The notes: generated by a model from the sequence alone, not told the origin. DNA of 64,000 nucleotides from Helicobacter pylori (GCF_009689985.1 NZ_QBAW01000003.1:117028-181027), one strand, 5' to 3'; shown: positions 1 through 10,074, counted from the first letter of the stretch. Numbers and translations are program-made.

Positions 1-245
1 TACAGATCAATCCTGAAGTGAAAGACTTTTTTACTTTTAAAAGCATCAGCACGACCAATAAACAACGCTGCTTTCTGTCATTGCGCGGAGAAACAAGAGA
101 AATTCTGTGCGATGATAAGCTGTATAATGTTTTATTGGCCGTATTCAATTCTTATGACCCTAATGATCTTTTGAAACACATTAGCACCATAGAGTCTCTC
201 AAAAAAATCTTTTATACGATTACATGTGAAGCGGTATATCTATAA
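1..245 (+). CDS. cagD: CagD, C-terminal part (cut by window edge)
   Basis: This is the last ~80 codons of CagD, open from base 3 to the TAA at 243-245, with no credible start inside the window. CagD is a secreted or periplasmic accessory protein of the Cag T4SS that supports full CagA translocation. It was identified by its position directly upstream of cagE and by family recall of the tail ([26 protein letters not shown]). The gap to cagE is 8 bases, so the two are probably co-transcribed. The N-terminal half and signal peptide lie off the left edge. Confidence 0.85.
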   Translation, partial: QINPEVKDFFTFKSISTTNKQRCFLSLRGETREILCDDKLYNVLLAVFNSYDPNDLLKHISTIESLKKIFYTITCEAVYL

Positions 246-253
246 AGAGAGGG

Positions 254-3205
254 GTGTTTGTGGCGAGCAAGCAAGCTGATGAACAAAAAAAGCTAATCAT
301 AGAGCAAGAGGTTCAAAAGCGCCAATTTCAAAAAATAGAAGAACTTAAAACAGACATGCAAAAAGGTGTCAATCCCTTTTTTAAAGTCTTGTTTGATGGG
401 GGGAATAGGTTGTTTGGTTTCCCTGAAACTTTTATTTATTCCTCTATATTTATATTGTTTGTAACAATTGTATTATCTGTTATTCTTTTTCAAGCCTATG
501 AACCTGTTTTGATTGTAGCGATTGTTATTGTGCTTGTAGCTCTTGGATTCAAGAAAGATTACAGGCTTTATCAAAGAATGGAGCGAGCGATGAAATTTAA
601 AAAACCTTTTTTGTTTAAGGGCGTGAAAAACAAAGCGTTCATGAGCATTTTTTCCATGAAGCCTAGTAAAGAAATGGCTAATGACATCCACTTAAATCCA
701 AACAGAGAAGACAGACTTGTGAGCGCTGCAAATTCTTATCTAGCGAATAACTATGAATGTTTTTTAGATGATGGGGTGATCCTTACTAACAACTATTCTC
801 TTTTAGGCACAATCAAATTGGGGGGCATTGATTTTTTAACCACTTCCAAAAAAGATCTCATAGAGTTACACGCTTCTATTTATAGCGTTTTTAGGAATTT
901 TGTTACCCCTGAATTCAAATTTTATTTCCACACTGTTAAAAAGAAAATCGTTATTGATGAAACCAATAGGGACTATGGTCTTATTTTTTCTAATGATTTC
1001 ATGCGAGCCTATAATGAGAAGCAAAAGAGAGAAAGTTTTTATGATATTAGTTTTTTTCTGACCATAGAGCAAGATTTATTAGACACTCTCAATGAACCTG
1101 TTATGAATAAAAAGCATTTTGCAGACAATAATTTTGAAGAGTTTCAAAGGATTATTAGAGCCAAGCTTGAAAACTTCAAAGATAGGATAGAGCTCATAGA
1201 AGAGCTATTGAGTAAATACCACCCCACTAGATTAAAAGAATACACTAAAGATGGGGTTGTTTATTCCAAACAATGCGAGTTTTACAATTTTCTTGTGGGA
1301 ATGAATGAGGCCCCTTTTATTTGCAACCGAAAAGACTTGTATCTCAAGGAAAAAATGCATGGTGGGGTGAAAGAAGTTTATTTTGCCAATAAGCATGGAA
1401 AAATCTTAAATGACGATTTGAGTGAAAAATATTTTAGCGCTATTGAGATTAGTGAATACGCCCCTAAATCACAGAGCGATTTGTTTGACAAGATCAACGC
1501 TCTAGACAGCGAATTTATCTTTATGCATGCTTATTCGCCTAAAAACTCACAGGTTTTAAAGGACAAACTAGCTTTCACCTCTAGAAGGATTATTATTAGT
1601 GGGGGTTCTAAAGAGCAGGGCATGACTTTAGGTTGCTTGAGCGAATTAGTGGGTAATGGTGATATTACGCTAGGCAGTTATGGTAATTCTTTAGTGCTGT
1701 TTGCTGATAGCTTTGAAAAAATGAAACAAAGCGTTAAGGAATGCGTCTCTAGTCTTAACGCTAAAGGTTTTTTAGCCAACGCAGCGACTTTCTCTATGGA
1801 AAATTACTTTTTTGCCAAACATTGCTCTTTTATCACGCTTCCTTTTATTTTTGATGTAACTTCTAATAATTTTGCTGACTTTATCGCTATGAGGGCTATG
1901 AGTTTTGATGGCAATCAAGAGAATAACGCTTGGGGTAATAGCGTCATGACGCTAAAAAGCGAGATCAATTCGCCTTTTTATCTGAACTTCCACATGCCTA
2001 CTGATTTTGGTTCAGCTTCAGCAGGACACACTTTGATACTTGGCTCAACCGGTTCAGGTAAGACGGTGTTTATGTCAATGACCTTGAACGCTATGGGACA
2101 ATTTGCTTACAATTTTCCTGCTAATGTCAGCAAAGACAGACAAAAGCTCACTATGGTCTATATGGATAAAGATTATGGCGCTTATGGAAACATTGTTGCA
2201 ATGGGTGGGGAGTATGTCAAGATTGAGCTAGGGACAGATACAGGATTAAATCCTTTTGCTTGGGCGGCTTGTGTGCAAAAATCCAATGCAACAATGGAGC
2301 AAAAACAAACAGCTATTTCTGTTGTCAAAGAGCTTGTGAAAAACTTAGCCACCAAAAGCGATGAAAAAGATGAAAATGGCAACAGCACCACTTTTAGCCT
2401 AGCTGATTCTAATACGCTTGCAGCGGCAGTAACCAACCTTATCACGGGAGATATGAACCTAGATTATCCCATCACCCAACTGATTAATGCTTTCGGAAAA
2501 GACCACAATGATCCTAATGGGCTTGTCGCGCGATTAGCGCCTTTTTGCAAATCAACCAATGGTGAATTTCAATGGCTTTTTGATAATCAAGCAACCGATC
2601 GCTTAGATTTTTCAAAAACGATTATTGGCGTTGATGGGTCAAGTTTCCTAGACAATAATGATGTTTCGCCCTTTATTTGTTTTTACCTTTTCGCTCGTAT
2701 TCAAGAGGCAATGGATGGGCGTAGATTTGTCTTAGATATTGATGAAGCTTGGAAATATTTAGGCGATCCAAAGGTCGCTTATTTTGTAAGAGACATGCTA
2801 AAAACTGCAAGGAAAAGAAACGCTATTGTTAGACTTGCGACTCAAAGCATCACTGATCTTTTGGCTTGCCCTATTGCTGATACTATTAGAGAACAATGCC
2901 CTACAAAGATTTTTTTGAGAAACGATGGGGGAAATCTTTCTGATTACCAAAGATTAGCCAATGTTACAGAAAAAGAATTTGAAATCATCACTAAGGGGTT
3001 AGATAGGAAAATTCTCTACAAACAAGATGGAAGCCCTAGCGTTATCGCTAGTTTTAATTTGAGAGGCATTCCTAAAGAATATTTGAAAATTTTATCCACA
3101 GATACTGTATTTGTCAAAGAAATTGACAAGATTATCCAAAACCATAGTATCATAGATAAATATCAGGCCTTGAGGCAAATGTATCAACAAATAAAGGAGT
3201 ATTAA
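254..3205 (+). CDS. cagE: CagE, VirB3/VirB4-type T4SS ATPase
   Basis: This 983-residue protein matches the usual CagE length. It is the inner-membrane ATPase that powers pilus assembly and substrate transfer and is needed for CagA delivery and IL-8 induction. Two hydrophobic stretches at about residues 55-100 correspond to the VirB3-like part fused to the VirB4 ATPase. The Walker A motif GSTGSGKT lies at about 597-604 and the Walker B motif (LDIDEAW, acidic pair near 830-831) follows. The GTG start at 254 lies just after GAGAGGGG. cagF begins 1 base after the stop, which indicates translational coupling in cagD-E-F. Confidence 0.97.
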   Translation: MFVASKQADEQKKLIIEQEVQKRQFQKIEELKTDMQKGVNPFFKVLFDGGNRLFGFPETFIYSSIFILFVTIVLSVILFQAYEPVLIVAIVIVLVALGFKKDYRLYQRMERAMKFKKPFLFKGVKNKAFMSIFSMKPSKEMANDIHLNPNREDRLVSAANSYLANNYECFLDDGVILTNNYSLLGTIKLGGIDFLTTSKKDLIELHASIYSVFRNFVTPEFKFYFHTVKKKIVIDETNRDYGLIFSNDFMRAYNEKQKRESFYDISFFLTIEQDLLDTLNEPVMNKKHFADNNFEEFQRIIRAKLENFKDRIELIEELLSKYHPTRLKEYTKDGVVYSKQCEFYNFLVGMNEAPFICNRKDLYLKEKMHGGVKEVYFANKHGKILNDDLSEKYFSAIEISEYAPKSQSDLFDKINALDSEFIFMHAYSPKNSQVLKDKLAFTSRRIIISGGSKEQGMTLGCLSELVGNGDITLGSYGNSLVLFADSFEKMKQSVKECVSSLNAKGFLANAATFSMENYFFAKHCSFITLPFIFDVTSNNFADFIAMRAMSFDGNQENNAWGNSVMTLKSEINSPFYLNFHMPTDFGSASAGHTLILGSTGSGKTVFMSMTLNAMGQFAYNFPANVSKDRQKLTMVYMDKDYGAYGNIVAMGGEYVKIELGTDTGLNPFAWAACVQKSNATMEQKQTAISVVKELVKNLATKSDEKDENGNSTTFSLADSNTLAAAVTNLITGDMNLDYPITQLINAFGKDHNDPNGLVARLAPFCKSTNGEFQWLFDNQATDRLDFSKTIIGVDGSSFLDNNDVSPFICFYLFARIQEAMDGRRFVLDIDEAWKYLGDPKVAYFVRDMLKTARKRNAIVRLATQSITDLLACPIADTIREQCPTKIFLRNDGGNLSDYQRLANVTEKEFEIITKGLDRKILYKQDGSPSVIASFNLRGIPKEYLKILSTDTVFVKEIDKIIQNHSIIDKYQALRQMYQQIKEY

Positions 3206-3206
3206 A

Positions 3207-4013
3207 ATGAAACAAAGTTTGCGCGAACAAAAATTATTGAAAATTTTAGAAAATGATGTCTTGACGATTTTGGATAGTTTTTCTAATTACCTTTTTGAAC
3301 TGAGAGAAGAATTGGACTTCATAGAAGAAGAAATGGAGGGTGAAATCACCGAACAGAACCTTACCGCTCTTTATGATTTTTCTAATTTCTTAGAAGACCA
3401 TGTCAATGTGTTTTATGAGGATGTTTTGAATATAGATGATATCAAAACAGAACACCTTTATTCAGGTCTCATAGACAGTCTTAACGCTAATCTTCACTTT
3501 GTCAAGTCATTTCTCAATAATCAGGATTTAGACTTCCGCTTTTTTAAAGAAATAAACGATGGGCAAGATCCCCAAAAAACATTATCAAGATTAATTCCTC
3601 TTCAAAGTGGGAAAAATGATGCAAGCTCGTTTAAAGCCAATAATTCTTTTGTCTCATTAGTTTATGTTTATACTTTCTTCATGCTAGAAACTATCATGCA
3701 GTCGTATAGGATTCTCAGATTACTAGAAAAACCTATCAATAACAACATAAGCGAGGACATGCAGAGCGATATAGAGAATTTTTTTGTTCAAGCCAATTTT
3801 TTAGAATACTATGTTCAGAACAAAATATACCCAACAAATCATGCCTATGACTTCACGCATTTAATCATGGACTCCATTGTTCCTAATTGGATTCAAATTG
3901 ATATGAGCGTTGAAGCTAAAAAGAAAGAGCTTTTTGAAAAATATTTTCAAAACATTGATGAAGTAACAAACAAAATGCTCGATCAAGAAAATCAAAACAA
4001 AAACAGCGATTGA
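3207..4013 (+). CDS. cagF: CagF, CagA-binding chaperone
   Basis: This 268-residue acidic, mostly helical protein has no signal peptide. CagF is the cytosolic, inner-membrane-associated chaperone that binds the effector CagA and keeps it competent for secretion. The ATG follows the cagE stop by one base, with AAAGGAG about 9 bases upstream (3194-3199). Identification rests on position between cagE and cagG, the exact 268-residue length and family recall. No enzymatic motif is visible. The next gene is 54 bases downstream. Confidence 0.95.
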   Translation: MKQSLREQKLLKILENDVLTILDSFSNYLFELREELDFIEEEMEGEITEQNLTALYDFSNFLEDHVNVFYEDVLNIDDIKTEHLYSGLIDSLNANLHFVKSFLNNQDLDFRFFKEINDGQDPQKTLSRLIPLQSGKNDASSFKANNSFVSLVYVYTFFMLETIMQSYRILRLLEKPINNNISEDMQSDIENFFVQANFLEYYVQNKIYPTNHAYDFTHLIMDSIVPNWIQIDMSVEAKKKELFEKYFQNIDEVTNKMLDQENQNKNSD

Positions 4014-4067
4014 GTGGTGTTAATGCGCTAGAATAATGCTAAAAATAAGAATAAAGGAGTTAAAAGT

Positions 4068-4496
4068 ATGAAAACGAATTTTTATAAAATTAAATTACTA
4101 TTTGCTTGGTGTCTTATCATTGGCATGTTTAACGCTCCGCTTAACGCTGACCAAAACACTGATATAAAGGATATTAGTCCTGAAGATATGGCACTAAATA
4201 GCGTGGGGCTTGTTTCTAGAGATCAGCTAAAAATAGAGATCCCTAAAGAAACCCTAGAGCAAAAAGTGGCCATACTCAATGACTATAATGATAAAAATGT
4301 TAATATCAAGTTTGACGACATAAGTTTAGGGAGTTTTCAACCTAATGATAATCTAGGCATCAATGCGATGTGGGGCATTCAAAATCTTCTCATGAGCCAA
4401 ATGATGAGCAATTACGGTCCAAACAATTCTTTCATGTATGGCTATGCGCCAACATACTCAGATTCATCGTTTTTACCACCGATCTTAGGGTATTAA
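4068..4496 (+). CDS. cagG: CagG, exported Cag T4SS component
   Basis: This 142-residue protein has an N-terminal hydrophobic export signal (residues ~9-26, ending near NADQ). Its tail is rich in Met, Asn and Tyr. CagG is a poorly characterised exported component that contributes to T4SS function in some strains. The ATG is preceded by AAAGGAG (4056-4061). The 54-base gap after cagF contains a weak TAGAAT-like hexamer (4029-4034) that could give extra initiation here. cagH follows after 15 bases. Confidence 0.92.
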   Translation: MKTNFYKIKLLFAWCLIIGMFNAPLNADQNTDIKDISPEDMALNSVGLVSRDQLKIEIPKETLEQKVAILNDYNDKNVNIKFDDISLGSFQPNDNLGINAMWGIQNLLMSQMMSNYGPNNSFMYGYAPTYSDSSFLPPILGY

Positions 4497-4511
4497 CTAG
4501 GGGGTATTAAC

Positions 4512-5624
4512 ATGGCAGGCACACAAGCTATATATGAATCATCTTCTGCAGGATTCTTATCGGAAGTCTCCTCAATCATCTCAAGCACAAGTGGTGTCGC
4601 AGGGCCCTTTGCAGGAATAGTAGCGGGTGCTATGACAGCAGCGATTATTCCTATTATTGTGGGATTTACTAATCCGCAAATGACCGCTATCATGACCCAA
4701 TACAATCAAAGCATCGCTGAAGCCGTAAGCGTGCCTATGAAAGCCGCTAACCAACAATACAACCAATTGTATCAAGGTTTTAACGATCAAAGCATGGCTG
4801 TGGGGAACAATATCTTAAATATCAGCAAATTAACAGGGGAATTTAACGCGCAAGGCAACACGCAAGGCGTGCAAATTGGTGCTGTTAATAGTCAGATTGC
4901 GAGCATTTTAGCGAGTAACACTACCCCTAAAAATCCTAGCGCTATTGAAGCTTATGCGACGAATCAAATCGCTGTTCCCAGCGTGCCAACAACGGTTGAA
5001 ATGATGAGCGGTATATTAGGCAATATTACAAGCGCAGCACCAAAATACGCCCTAGCTCTACAAGAGCAACTGCGTTCTCAAGCAAGCAACAGCTCAATGA
5101 ATGACACAGCCGATTCCCTTGATAGCTGTACCGCTTTGGGTGCACTTGTTGGCTCATCAAAAGTGTTTTTTAGTTGCATGCAAATTTCTATGACGCCCAT
5201 GAGTGTCTCTATGCCCACTGTTTATGCCAAATACCAAGCGTTAGTCACTAATGCCCTAACTTCAGGCACTAATCCTATGACCACCCCTGCATGCCCTATT
5301 GGGGACAAAGTTCTTGCCGTTTATTGCTATGCTGAAAAAGTAGCAGAAATTTTGAGAGAATACTATATAGAATTTGTGAAAAACAATACCAATTTGTTGC
5401 AGAACGCTTCTCAAATGATACTCGGTCAATCAGGATTAGCTACTAGCACCTATGACACTCAAGCGATTTCTAACATAAGTTCGCTATATAATTACAATAT
5501 AGTAGCGAATAAATCTTTTTTGAAATCGCATTTGACTTACCTTGATTACATCAAAGACAAGCTTAAGGGGCAAAAAGATAGCTACTTAACAGAAAGGGTG
5601 CAAACTAAAATAATCGTGAAGTGA
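4512..5624 (+). CDS. cagH: CagH, pilus-associated component
   Basis: This 370-residue protein has one strong hydrophobic segment at about residues 30-56 (VAGPFAGIVAGAM region) and an Asn/Ser/Ala-rich exterior domain. CagH works with CagI and CagL and affects pilus dimensions. Its last six residues, TKIIVK, match the C-terminal hexapeptide shared by CagH, CagI and CagL, which is known to matter for secretion. The ATG at 4512 follows a GGGGG Shine-Dalgarno at 4500-4504. cagI starts 10 bases after the stop. Confidence 0.95.
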   Translation: MAGTQAIYESSSAGFLSEVSSIISSTSGVAGPFAGIVAGAMTAAIIPIIVGFTNPQMTAIMTQYNQSIAEAVSVPMKAANQQYNQLYQGFNDQSMAVGNNILNISKLTGEFNAQGNTQGVQIGAVNSQIASILASNTTPKNPSAIEAYATNQIAVPSVPTTVEMMSGILGNITSAAPKYALALQEQLRSQASNSSMNDTADSLDSCTALGALVGSSKVFFSCMQISMTPMSVSMPTVYAKYQALVTNALTSGTNPMTTPACPIGDKVLAVYCYAEKVAEILREYYIEFVKNNTNLLQNASQMILGQSGLATSTYDTQAISNISSLYNYNIVANKSFLKSHLTYLDYIKDKLKGQKDSYLTERVQTKIIVK

Positions 5625-5634
5625 GGAAAGAGAT

Positions 5635-6780
5635 GTGAAATGTTTTTTAAGCATATTTTCTTTCTTAACTTTTTGTGGTTTGTTTCTGAATGGTGCAGGG
5701 GCAGTAATAACGCTTGAATCTGCCTTAAAAGCCATTCAGGCGGACGCACAAGCCAAACAAAAAACCGCTCAAGCTGAATTAAAAGCCATAGAAGCTCAAT
5801 CTAGTGCCAAAGAAAAAGCCATTCAAGCGCAAATAGAGGGAGAATTGAGAACCCAGCTTGCAACTATAAGCGCTATGTTAAAAGGGGCTAATGGCGTTAT
5901 TAATGGTGTCAATGGCATGACAGGGGGGTTTTTTGCAGGTTCAGACATCTTGCTTGGCGTCATGGAAGGGTATTCAAGCGCGCTTAGCGCATTGGGGGGG
6001 AATGTTAAAATAATCGTGGAAAAACAAAAAATTAACACCCAAACAGAAATCCAAAACATGCAAATCGCGCTCCAAAAAAATAACGAAATAATCAAGCTCA
6101 AAATGAACCAGCAAAACGCTCTCTTAGAAGCGTTAAAAAACAGCTTTGAACCGAGCGTTACTCTAAAAACACAAATGGAAATGCTTTCTCAAGCTCTAGG
6201 AAGTTCTTCTGATAACGCTAAATACATCGCTTACAATACGATTGGCATCAAGGCGTTTGAAGAAACCTTAGAAGGTTTTGAAACATGGTTGAAAGAGGCT
6301 ATGAAAAAAGCGACCCTTATTGACTACAATTCCCTAACAGGTCAGGCTTTGTTTCAAAGCGCCATCTATGCGCCTGCTCTTAGTTTTTTTTCAAGCATGG
6401 GCACACCATTTGGAATCATTGAAACATTCACTCTAGCACCCACAAAATGCCCCTATCTTGATGGGCTAAAAATTTCAGCATGCCTTATGGAACAGGTTAT
6501 TCAAAATTACAGAATGATTGTAGCCCTTATTCAAAATAAACTGAGTGATGCAGATTTTCAAAATATCGCTTATTTGAATGGGATCAATGGAGAAATCAAA
6601 ACCTTAAAAGGATCAGTAGATTTGAACGCGCTCATAGAAGCTGCTATCTTAAACGCAGAAAATCATTTAAACTATATAGAGAATCTTGAAAAAAAAGCCG
6701 ACCTTTGGGAAGAACAACTGAAATTAGAGAGAGAAACGACAGCAAGAAACATTGCTGGCTCTAAAGTTATTGTCAAATGA
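5635..6780 (+). CDS. cagI: CagI, pilus-associated exported protein
   Basis: This 381-residue protein starts at GTG 5635, preceded by GAGGAAAGAG. A cleavable signal peptide is likely (hydrophobic residues 4-22, ending ..NGAGA). An Ala/Lys/Gln-rich coiled coil covers about residues 30-80. CagI is surface-exposed, binds CagL and is essential for CagA translocation. The C-terminus SKVIVK is identical to that of CagL. A seven-G run (5994-6000) lies inside the intact frame. The gene overlaps cagL by four bases (ATGA), which indicates translational coupling. Confidence 0.95.
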   Translation: MKCFLSIFSFLTFCGLFLNGAGAVITLESALKAIQADAQAKQKTAQAELKAIEAQSSAKEKAIQAQIEGELRTQLATISAMLKGANGVINGVNGMTGGFFAGSDILLGVMEGYSSALSALGGNVKIIVEKQKINTQTEIQNMQIALQKNNEIIKLKMNQQNALLEALKNSFEPSVTLKTQMEMLSQALGSSSDNAKYIAYNTIGIKAFEETLEGFETWLKEAMKKATLIDYNSLTGQALFQSAIYAPALSFFSSMGTPFGIIETFTLAPTKCPYLDGLKISACLMEQVIQNYRMIVALIQNKLSDADFQNIAYLNGINGEIKTLKGSVDLNALIEAAILNAENHLNYIENLEKKADLWEEQLKLERETTARNIAGSKVIVK

Positions 6781-7490
6781 AAACACTCGTGAAAAATACC
6801 ATATCTTCTTTTTTGCTCTTGTCTGTTTTGATGGCAGAAGATATAACAAGCGGCTTAAAGCAACTGGATAGCACCTACCAAGAGACCAACCAACAAGTGC
6901 TCAAAAACTTAGATGAAATTTTTTCAACCACTAGCCCTAGCGCTAATGATACAATAGGTAAAGAAGATGCTCTAAACATCAAAAAAGCGGCCATTGCTTT
7001 GAGGGGAGATTTAGCGTTATTGAAAGCCAATTTTGAAGCTAATGAGTTATTTTTCATCTCAGAAGATGTGATTTTCAAGACTTATATGTCTAGCCCTGAA
7101 CTTTTATTAACCTATATGAAAATCAATCCCTTAGATCAAAAGACTGCTGAGCAGCAATGCGGAATATCCGATAAAGTTTTAGTTCTTTATTGTGAGGGGA
7201 AGCTGAAAATCGAGCAAGAAAAACAAAATATAAGAGAGCGTTTAGAAACTTCTCTAAAGGCGTATCAGAGCAACATTGGAGGTACAGCTTCCTTAATCAC
7301 TGCTTCACAGACGCTTGTAGAAAGCCTAAAGAATAAAAATTTCATTAAAGGAATCAGAAAGCTCATGTTAGCTCACGACAAGGTCTTTTTAAATTATTTA
7401 GAGAAGTTGGACGCATTAGAAATATCCCTAGAACAAAGCAAGCGGCAATACCTACAAGAAAGGCAATCAAGTAAGGTTATTGTTAAATGA
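6777..7490 (+). CDS. cagL: CagL, integrin-binding T4SS adhesin
   Basis: This 237-residue exported protein has a signal peptide at residues 1-20 (ends ..SVLMA-ED). CagL is displayed at the T4SS surface and binds host integrins. The RGD motif is at residues 76-78 (bases 7002-7010), followed by the FEANE motif at 86-90. The hypervariable stretch 58-62 reads DTIGK. One Cys pair flanks a loop (..QQCGIS, LYCEGK). The C-terminus SKVIVK is the hexapeptide shared with CagI and, in variant form, CagH. It overlaps the cagI stop by four bases and is the last gene of the cagE-L run. Confidence 0.97.
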   Translation: MKTLVKNTISSFLLLSVLMAEDITSGLKQLDSTYQETNQQVLKNLDEIFSTTSPSANDTIGKEDALNIKKAAIALRGDLALLKANFEANELFFISEDVIFKTYMSSPELLLTYMKINPLDQKTAEQQCGISDKVLVLYCEGKLKIEQEKQNIRERLETSLKAYQSNIGGTASLITASQTLVESLKNKNFIKGIRKLMLAHDKVFLNYLEKLDALEISLEQSKRQYLQERQSSKVIVK

Positions 7491-7569
7491 TTTTTCTGAG
7501 ACAACAAGCTATGATTTCTAACCTTTGGGATTTGTTTCTCTAGGTTTTTTGAGCTAATAATTTTGATCG
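7491..7569 (+). terminator. Weak terminator candidate between convergent cagL and cagN
   Basis: A short possible stem AACCT/AGGTT (about 7519-7546), with a long loop and followed by TTTT, lies between the converging 3' ends. The stem is only five base pairs, so this is a tentative call. Confidence 0.25.
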
Positions 7570-8490
7570 CTATTTTTTTCCATGAGCGATGCTTTGTTCT
7601 ATTTGATTAATGACGCTATTGGGCAGTTCAGATTTAGAACGATTGTTTGAGAATGCTGCATCTTTTGCTTCATTTTCTTTTGTGTCAGTAGCTCCAAACT
7701 CACTTGCATTTGTAGTATCTTGGTGGTTGTTTTCTTGCTCCATTTCTTTTTTTCTCTTCTCACAAATAGCGCACGAAGCTATAAGAAAGGCTCTATTGTT
7801 GCTGTTATTAAGAGCGAGTTTTAAACCACTCAAGTGTTGTCTAGAAAACTTGTTATTTTCTGTCTCTATTTCTTGAATTTTTTCTAATAAGGGGGCAAGA
7901 ATTTTTTGATCCTTGATGCCTTTGATCAAACACTTTCTTAACCCATCGTAATCGTTGCTTGAAATAATACACTCATTGATAATGATTTCAATTTCAGGTG
8001 TTCTTTGCTCATTAGGCACAAGCGGAGCAGCAGGTTTCACAAAAGCTTCATTCACCTTATTGATCATCTCATCAAAGTTATCATCTTTATTGGGTTTGGT
8101 TTCAGTGGAAGAATTGCTATTAGGGTTGTCATTCAAAGGGTTAGCGTTAGTTTCGTTTAATTCTTGTAGTCCTTTGTGTTTAGCCGCTTTTTTTTGAATA
8201 GAAGAGTTGTTCTTTTTTTCAAACGCTTCAATATTCTTTTGAATTTGCTCTGCTCTCGCCCTATCATTCCGTAATTTTTCTCTCAAAGCGTTAGTGGCAA
8301 ATTCTTTTTCCTCTTTTGTAATTTCTTTGTCGTCATGTCTTTGATAGAGTGTTGTGATTTTTTTAAAGCCTAAAGCCACCAATTTTTTGTATTCACTCGG
8401 TAACAATGCTGTATTGATAGCGTTTAAGCCCCCATAAACAACTAAAGAATAAAGAGCGACAGAACCTAATTTTTTGAAGATACTTTTCAA
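7570..8490 (-). CDS. cagN: CagN, membrane-anchored Cag protein
   Basis: This 306-residue protein has an N-terminal hydrophobic segment (about residues 8-28) followed by a charged, Asn/Glu/Lys-rich exterior. CagN is a membrane-associated or periplasmic Cag protein largely dispensable for CagA transfer. The start is TTG at 8490 with an AAAGGAG site 7-8 bases upstream. It is encoded 14 bases downstream of cagM in a two-gene - strand unit. No enzymatic motif is visible. Confidence 0.93.
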   Translation of the reverse strand: MKSIFKKLGSVALYSLVVYGGLNAINTALLPSEYKKLVALGFKKITTLYQRHDDKEITKEEKEFATNALREKLRNDRARAEQIQKNIEAFEKKNNSSIQKKAAKHKGLQELNETNANPLNDNPNSNSSTETKPNKDDNFDEMINKVNEAFVKPAAPLVPNEQRTPEIEIIINECIISSNDYDGLRKCLIKGIKDQKILAPLLEKIQEIETENNKFSRQHLSGLKLALNNSNNRAFLIASCAICEKRKKEMEQENNHQDTTNASEFGATDTKENEAKDAAFSNNRSKSELPNSVINQIEQSIAHGKK

Positions 8491-8504
8491 GAGCGTCTCC
8501 TTTC

Positions 8505-9635
8505 TTATTCAAAGGGGTTATTCTTGGCAACATTGTTTCGGTATGCAGAAACCACTGTTTTGAAGAAATTAAATATCTTGTAGTGTTCTTTTTGCATAGT
8601 TGTTTTGTCGCTCATCATAGGATCGCTATCTACGAAGATATTGTATTCATTAGTCTTTTTTAATATAGATTTTTTGGATTGGGTATCAAAATTGAAGCTG
8701 TCTAAAACCAACAAACACAATTTTTGTTTTTGTGCGAAACTCAATTTTTGATTGGTGAAGTTTTTAGTCAGAGTATTCAATTCCACATCATCTTTGACAT
8801 TTTTCAACAAGTTAGAAAAAGCCTCATAGCCCCTTAAGTATTTCTCATTAATTTTATCAATCGCCATGCTAAACGCCAAGCGTTCCGAGTTAAAAATAAG
8901 CGTGTTAGTAGCTTTTTGAGCAATATCTTTTGCTTTGGAGTCAAATTTGTTTCTTTCAAGCTGCAAGTAATAATCTATATTATCCAATTCTTTTCTACTC
9001 AACAGATTAGAAATGTTATTGGAATATTCTTCAATCGCTTGCTTGTAAGATAAAGCTAATCGGCTCGCTTTTTTATTTTGTTCTTCATCTAAAGAAAACA
9101 CACCCATTTGAAGCAAAGCCTGAGCCTTATCTTTAGTGGTAGCGGTAGTTTTTTTAAAAATACTGCTCGTTTTCACCTGAGGGTAGTAATAACTCAAACG
9201 CTCCTTATCCTCTTGCGTGAATGTTTCTTGGTTTAAAACATAGGCATAAGGGTTAGGAAGAAGTTTCTTATAGAGAGGGTTATCTTTTAAGGCTTGCTCT
9301 AGATCACCATAAGCCTTTGACTTAGCAGTAAGGATTTTACCTCTTGTCTCTTTCTCTAGAGCCTCTTTTTCTTTTTTGTATTTGTTTTCTAAGTCTAAAA
9401 GGACTTTAGCTCTATGATCCATAAGCTCTTTGATTTTTTGTTTTCTAAAAACCAAGTCTTCTAAGAAATCATGCGTATTGCTTAAGAGCTTCTTTTTAGC
9501 CTTGAGAGCGTCTTCTTTTGCAGCCACTTCTTCTTGTTCTTTTTTTATCTCGTTGAAAAATGAACCAAACTGCTCCACATTAGCCGACAAAACTCCAAAC
9601 GCAACCAACGAGCCAAAAACGATTTTTGCAAGCAT
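8505..9635 (-). CDS. cagM: CagM, outer-membrane core complex component
   Basis: This 376-residue protein has an N-terminal export signal (hydrophobic residues 3-18, VFGSLVAFGVLSA) and a long coiled coil from about residue 25 to 110. CagM is a structural part of the T4SS outer-membrane core complex with CagT, Cag3, CagX and CagY, and is essential for CagA delivery. The ATG at 9635 lies about 44 bases from a TATAAT -10 box on the same strand. It is the first gene of cagM-cagN, divergent from cagP. Confidence 0.95.
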   Translation of the reverse strand: MLAKIVFGSLVAFGVLSANVEQFGSFFNEIKKEQEEVAAKEDALKAKKKLLSNTHDFLEDLVFRKQKIKELMDHRAKVLLDLENKYKKEKEALEKETRGKILTAKSKAYGDLEQALKDNPLYKKLLPNPYAYVLNQETFTQEDKERLSYYYPQVKTSSIFKKTTATTKDKAQALLQMGVFSLDEEQNKKASRLALSYKQAIEEYSNNISNLLSRKELDNIDYYLQLERNKFDSKAKDIAQKATNTLIFNSERLAFSMAIDKINEKYLRGYEAFSNLLKNVKDDVELNTLTKNFTNQKLSFAQKQKLCLLVLDSFNFDTQSKKSILKKTNEYNIFVDSDPMMSDKTTMQKEHYKIFNFFKTVVSAYRNNVAKNNPFE

Positions 9636-9678
9636 CTTATAGTTTTTGTAACCTTAAATTTTCAAAAAATATCAATAT

Positions 9679-9684
9679 ATTATA
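9679..9684 (-). promoter_or_regulatory. -10 box of the cagM-cagN promoter
   Basis: TATAAT on the - strand, preceded by TAGAA, about 44 bases before the cagM start. The surroundings are AT-rich, as expected for H. pylori sigma-80 promoters, which usually lack a clear -35 box. Confidence 0.6.
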
Positions 9685-9828
9685 TTCTACCACAATTTCC
9701 ACAAAACTATAGATTAAAATTTTTCCATGTCAAAAAGGTAAGTAAAATCTAGGTCTTATAGTGTTATGTTTTGCTTGTTCATATGTGGCTTGTTGGTATT
9801 TTTTAAGTTTCTCTTAAGGTTATTTTTA

Positions 9829-9834
9829 TACAAT
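9829..9834 (+). promoter_or_regulatory. -10 box candidate for CncR1 / cagP transcription
   Basis: TACAAT within TTATACAATGG on the + strand, about 240 bases upstream of the cagP ATG. This distance fits published reports that the cagP promoter mainly produces a non-coding RNA (CncR1) of roughly 200 nt. The start site was not mapped here. Confidence 0.45.
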
Positions 9835-9840
9835 GGACTT

Positions 9841-10055
9841 GTGTTTTTTGGATAGAAACTCCCTTATTCCTTGATAGGTGTTTTCTATTCTTTGTTTGAC
9901 ATTAAATAAACAAATCATTGGTTTGTGTTATATCACATGTTAGTATCAGCATAGTAGGGTATTCTTTGGGATTTTGAGCTAGATTAAGGTGGTTTTGTAA
10001 AATACTTATTATTTCCTATGCTCCTTTGCTCCTTTATAGGTTCACCGCCTTGAAC
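9841..10055 (+). ncRNA. cncR1: Probable CncR1 small RNA upstream of cagP
   Basis: Known biology: in other H. pylori strains an abundant cag-encoded small RNA, CncR1, is made from the promoter upstream of cagP and influences motility and adhesion genes. This segment has the right position, orientation and length, follows a TATACAAT box, and has no ORF. The ends given are estimates from the -10 box and the published approximate length. No sequence alignment to CncR1 was possible. Confidence 0.45.
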
Positions 10056-10074
10056 TAGTTCTTTCAAAACCAAA

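Larger units (their letters stand above)
9636..10074. other. cagM-cagP divergent intergenic region (no protein gene)
   Basis: This 439-base gap holds no convincing ORF on either strand. It contains the cagM -10 box (9679-9684, - strand), a + strand TACAAT (9829-9834), and the probable CncR1 small RNA upstream of cagP. A short palindrome, GAACTAGTTC, lies at 10052-10061. Confidence 0.6.
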
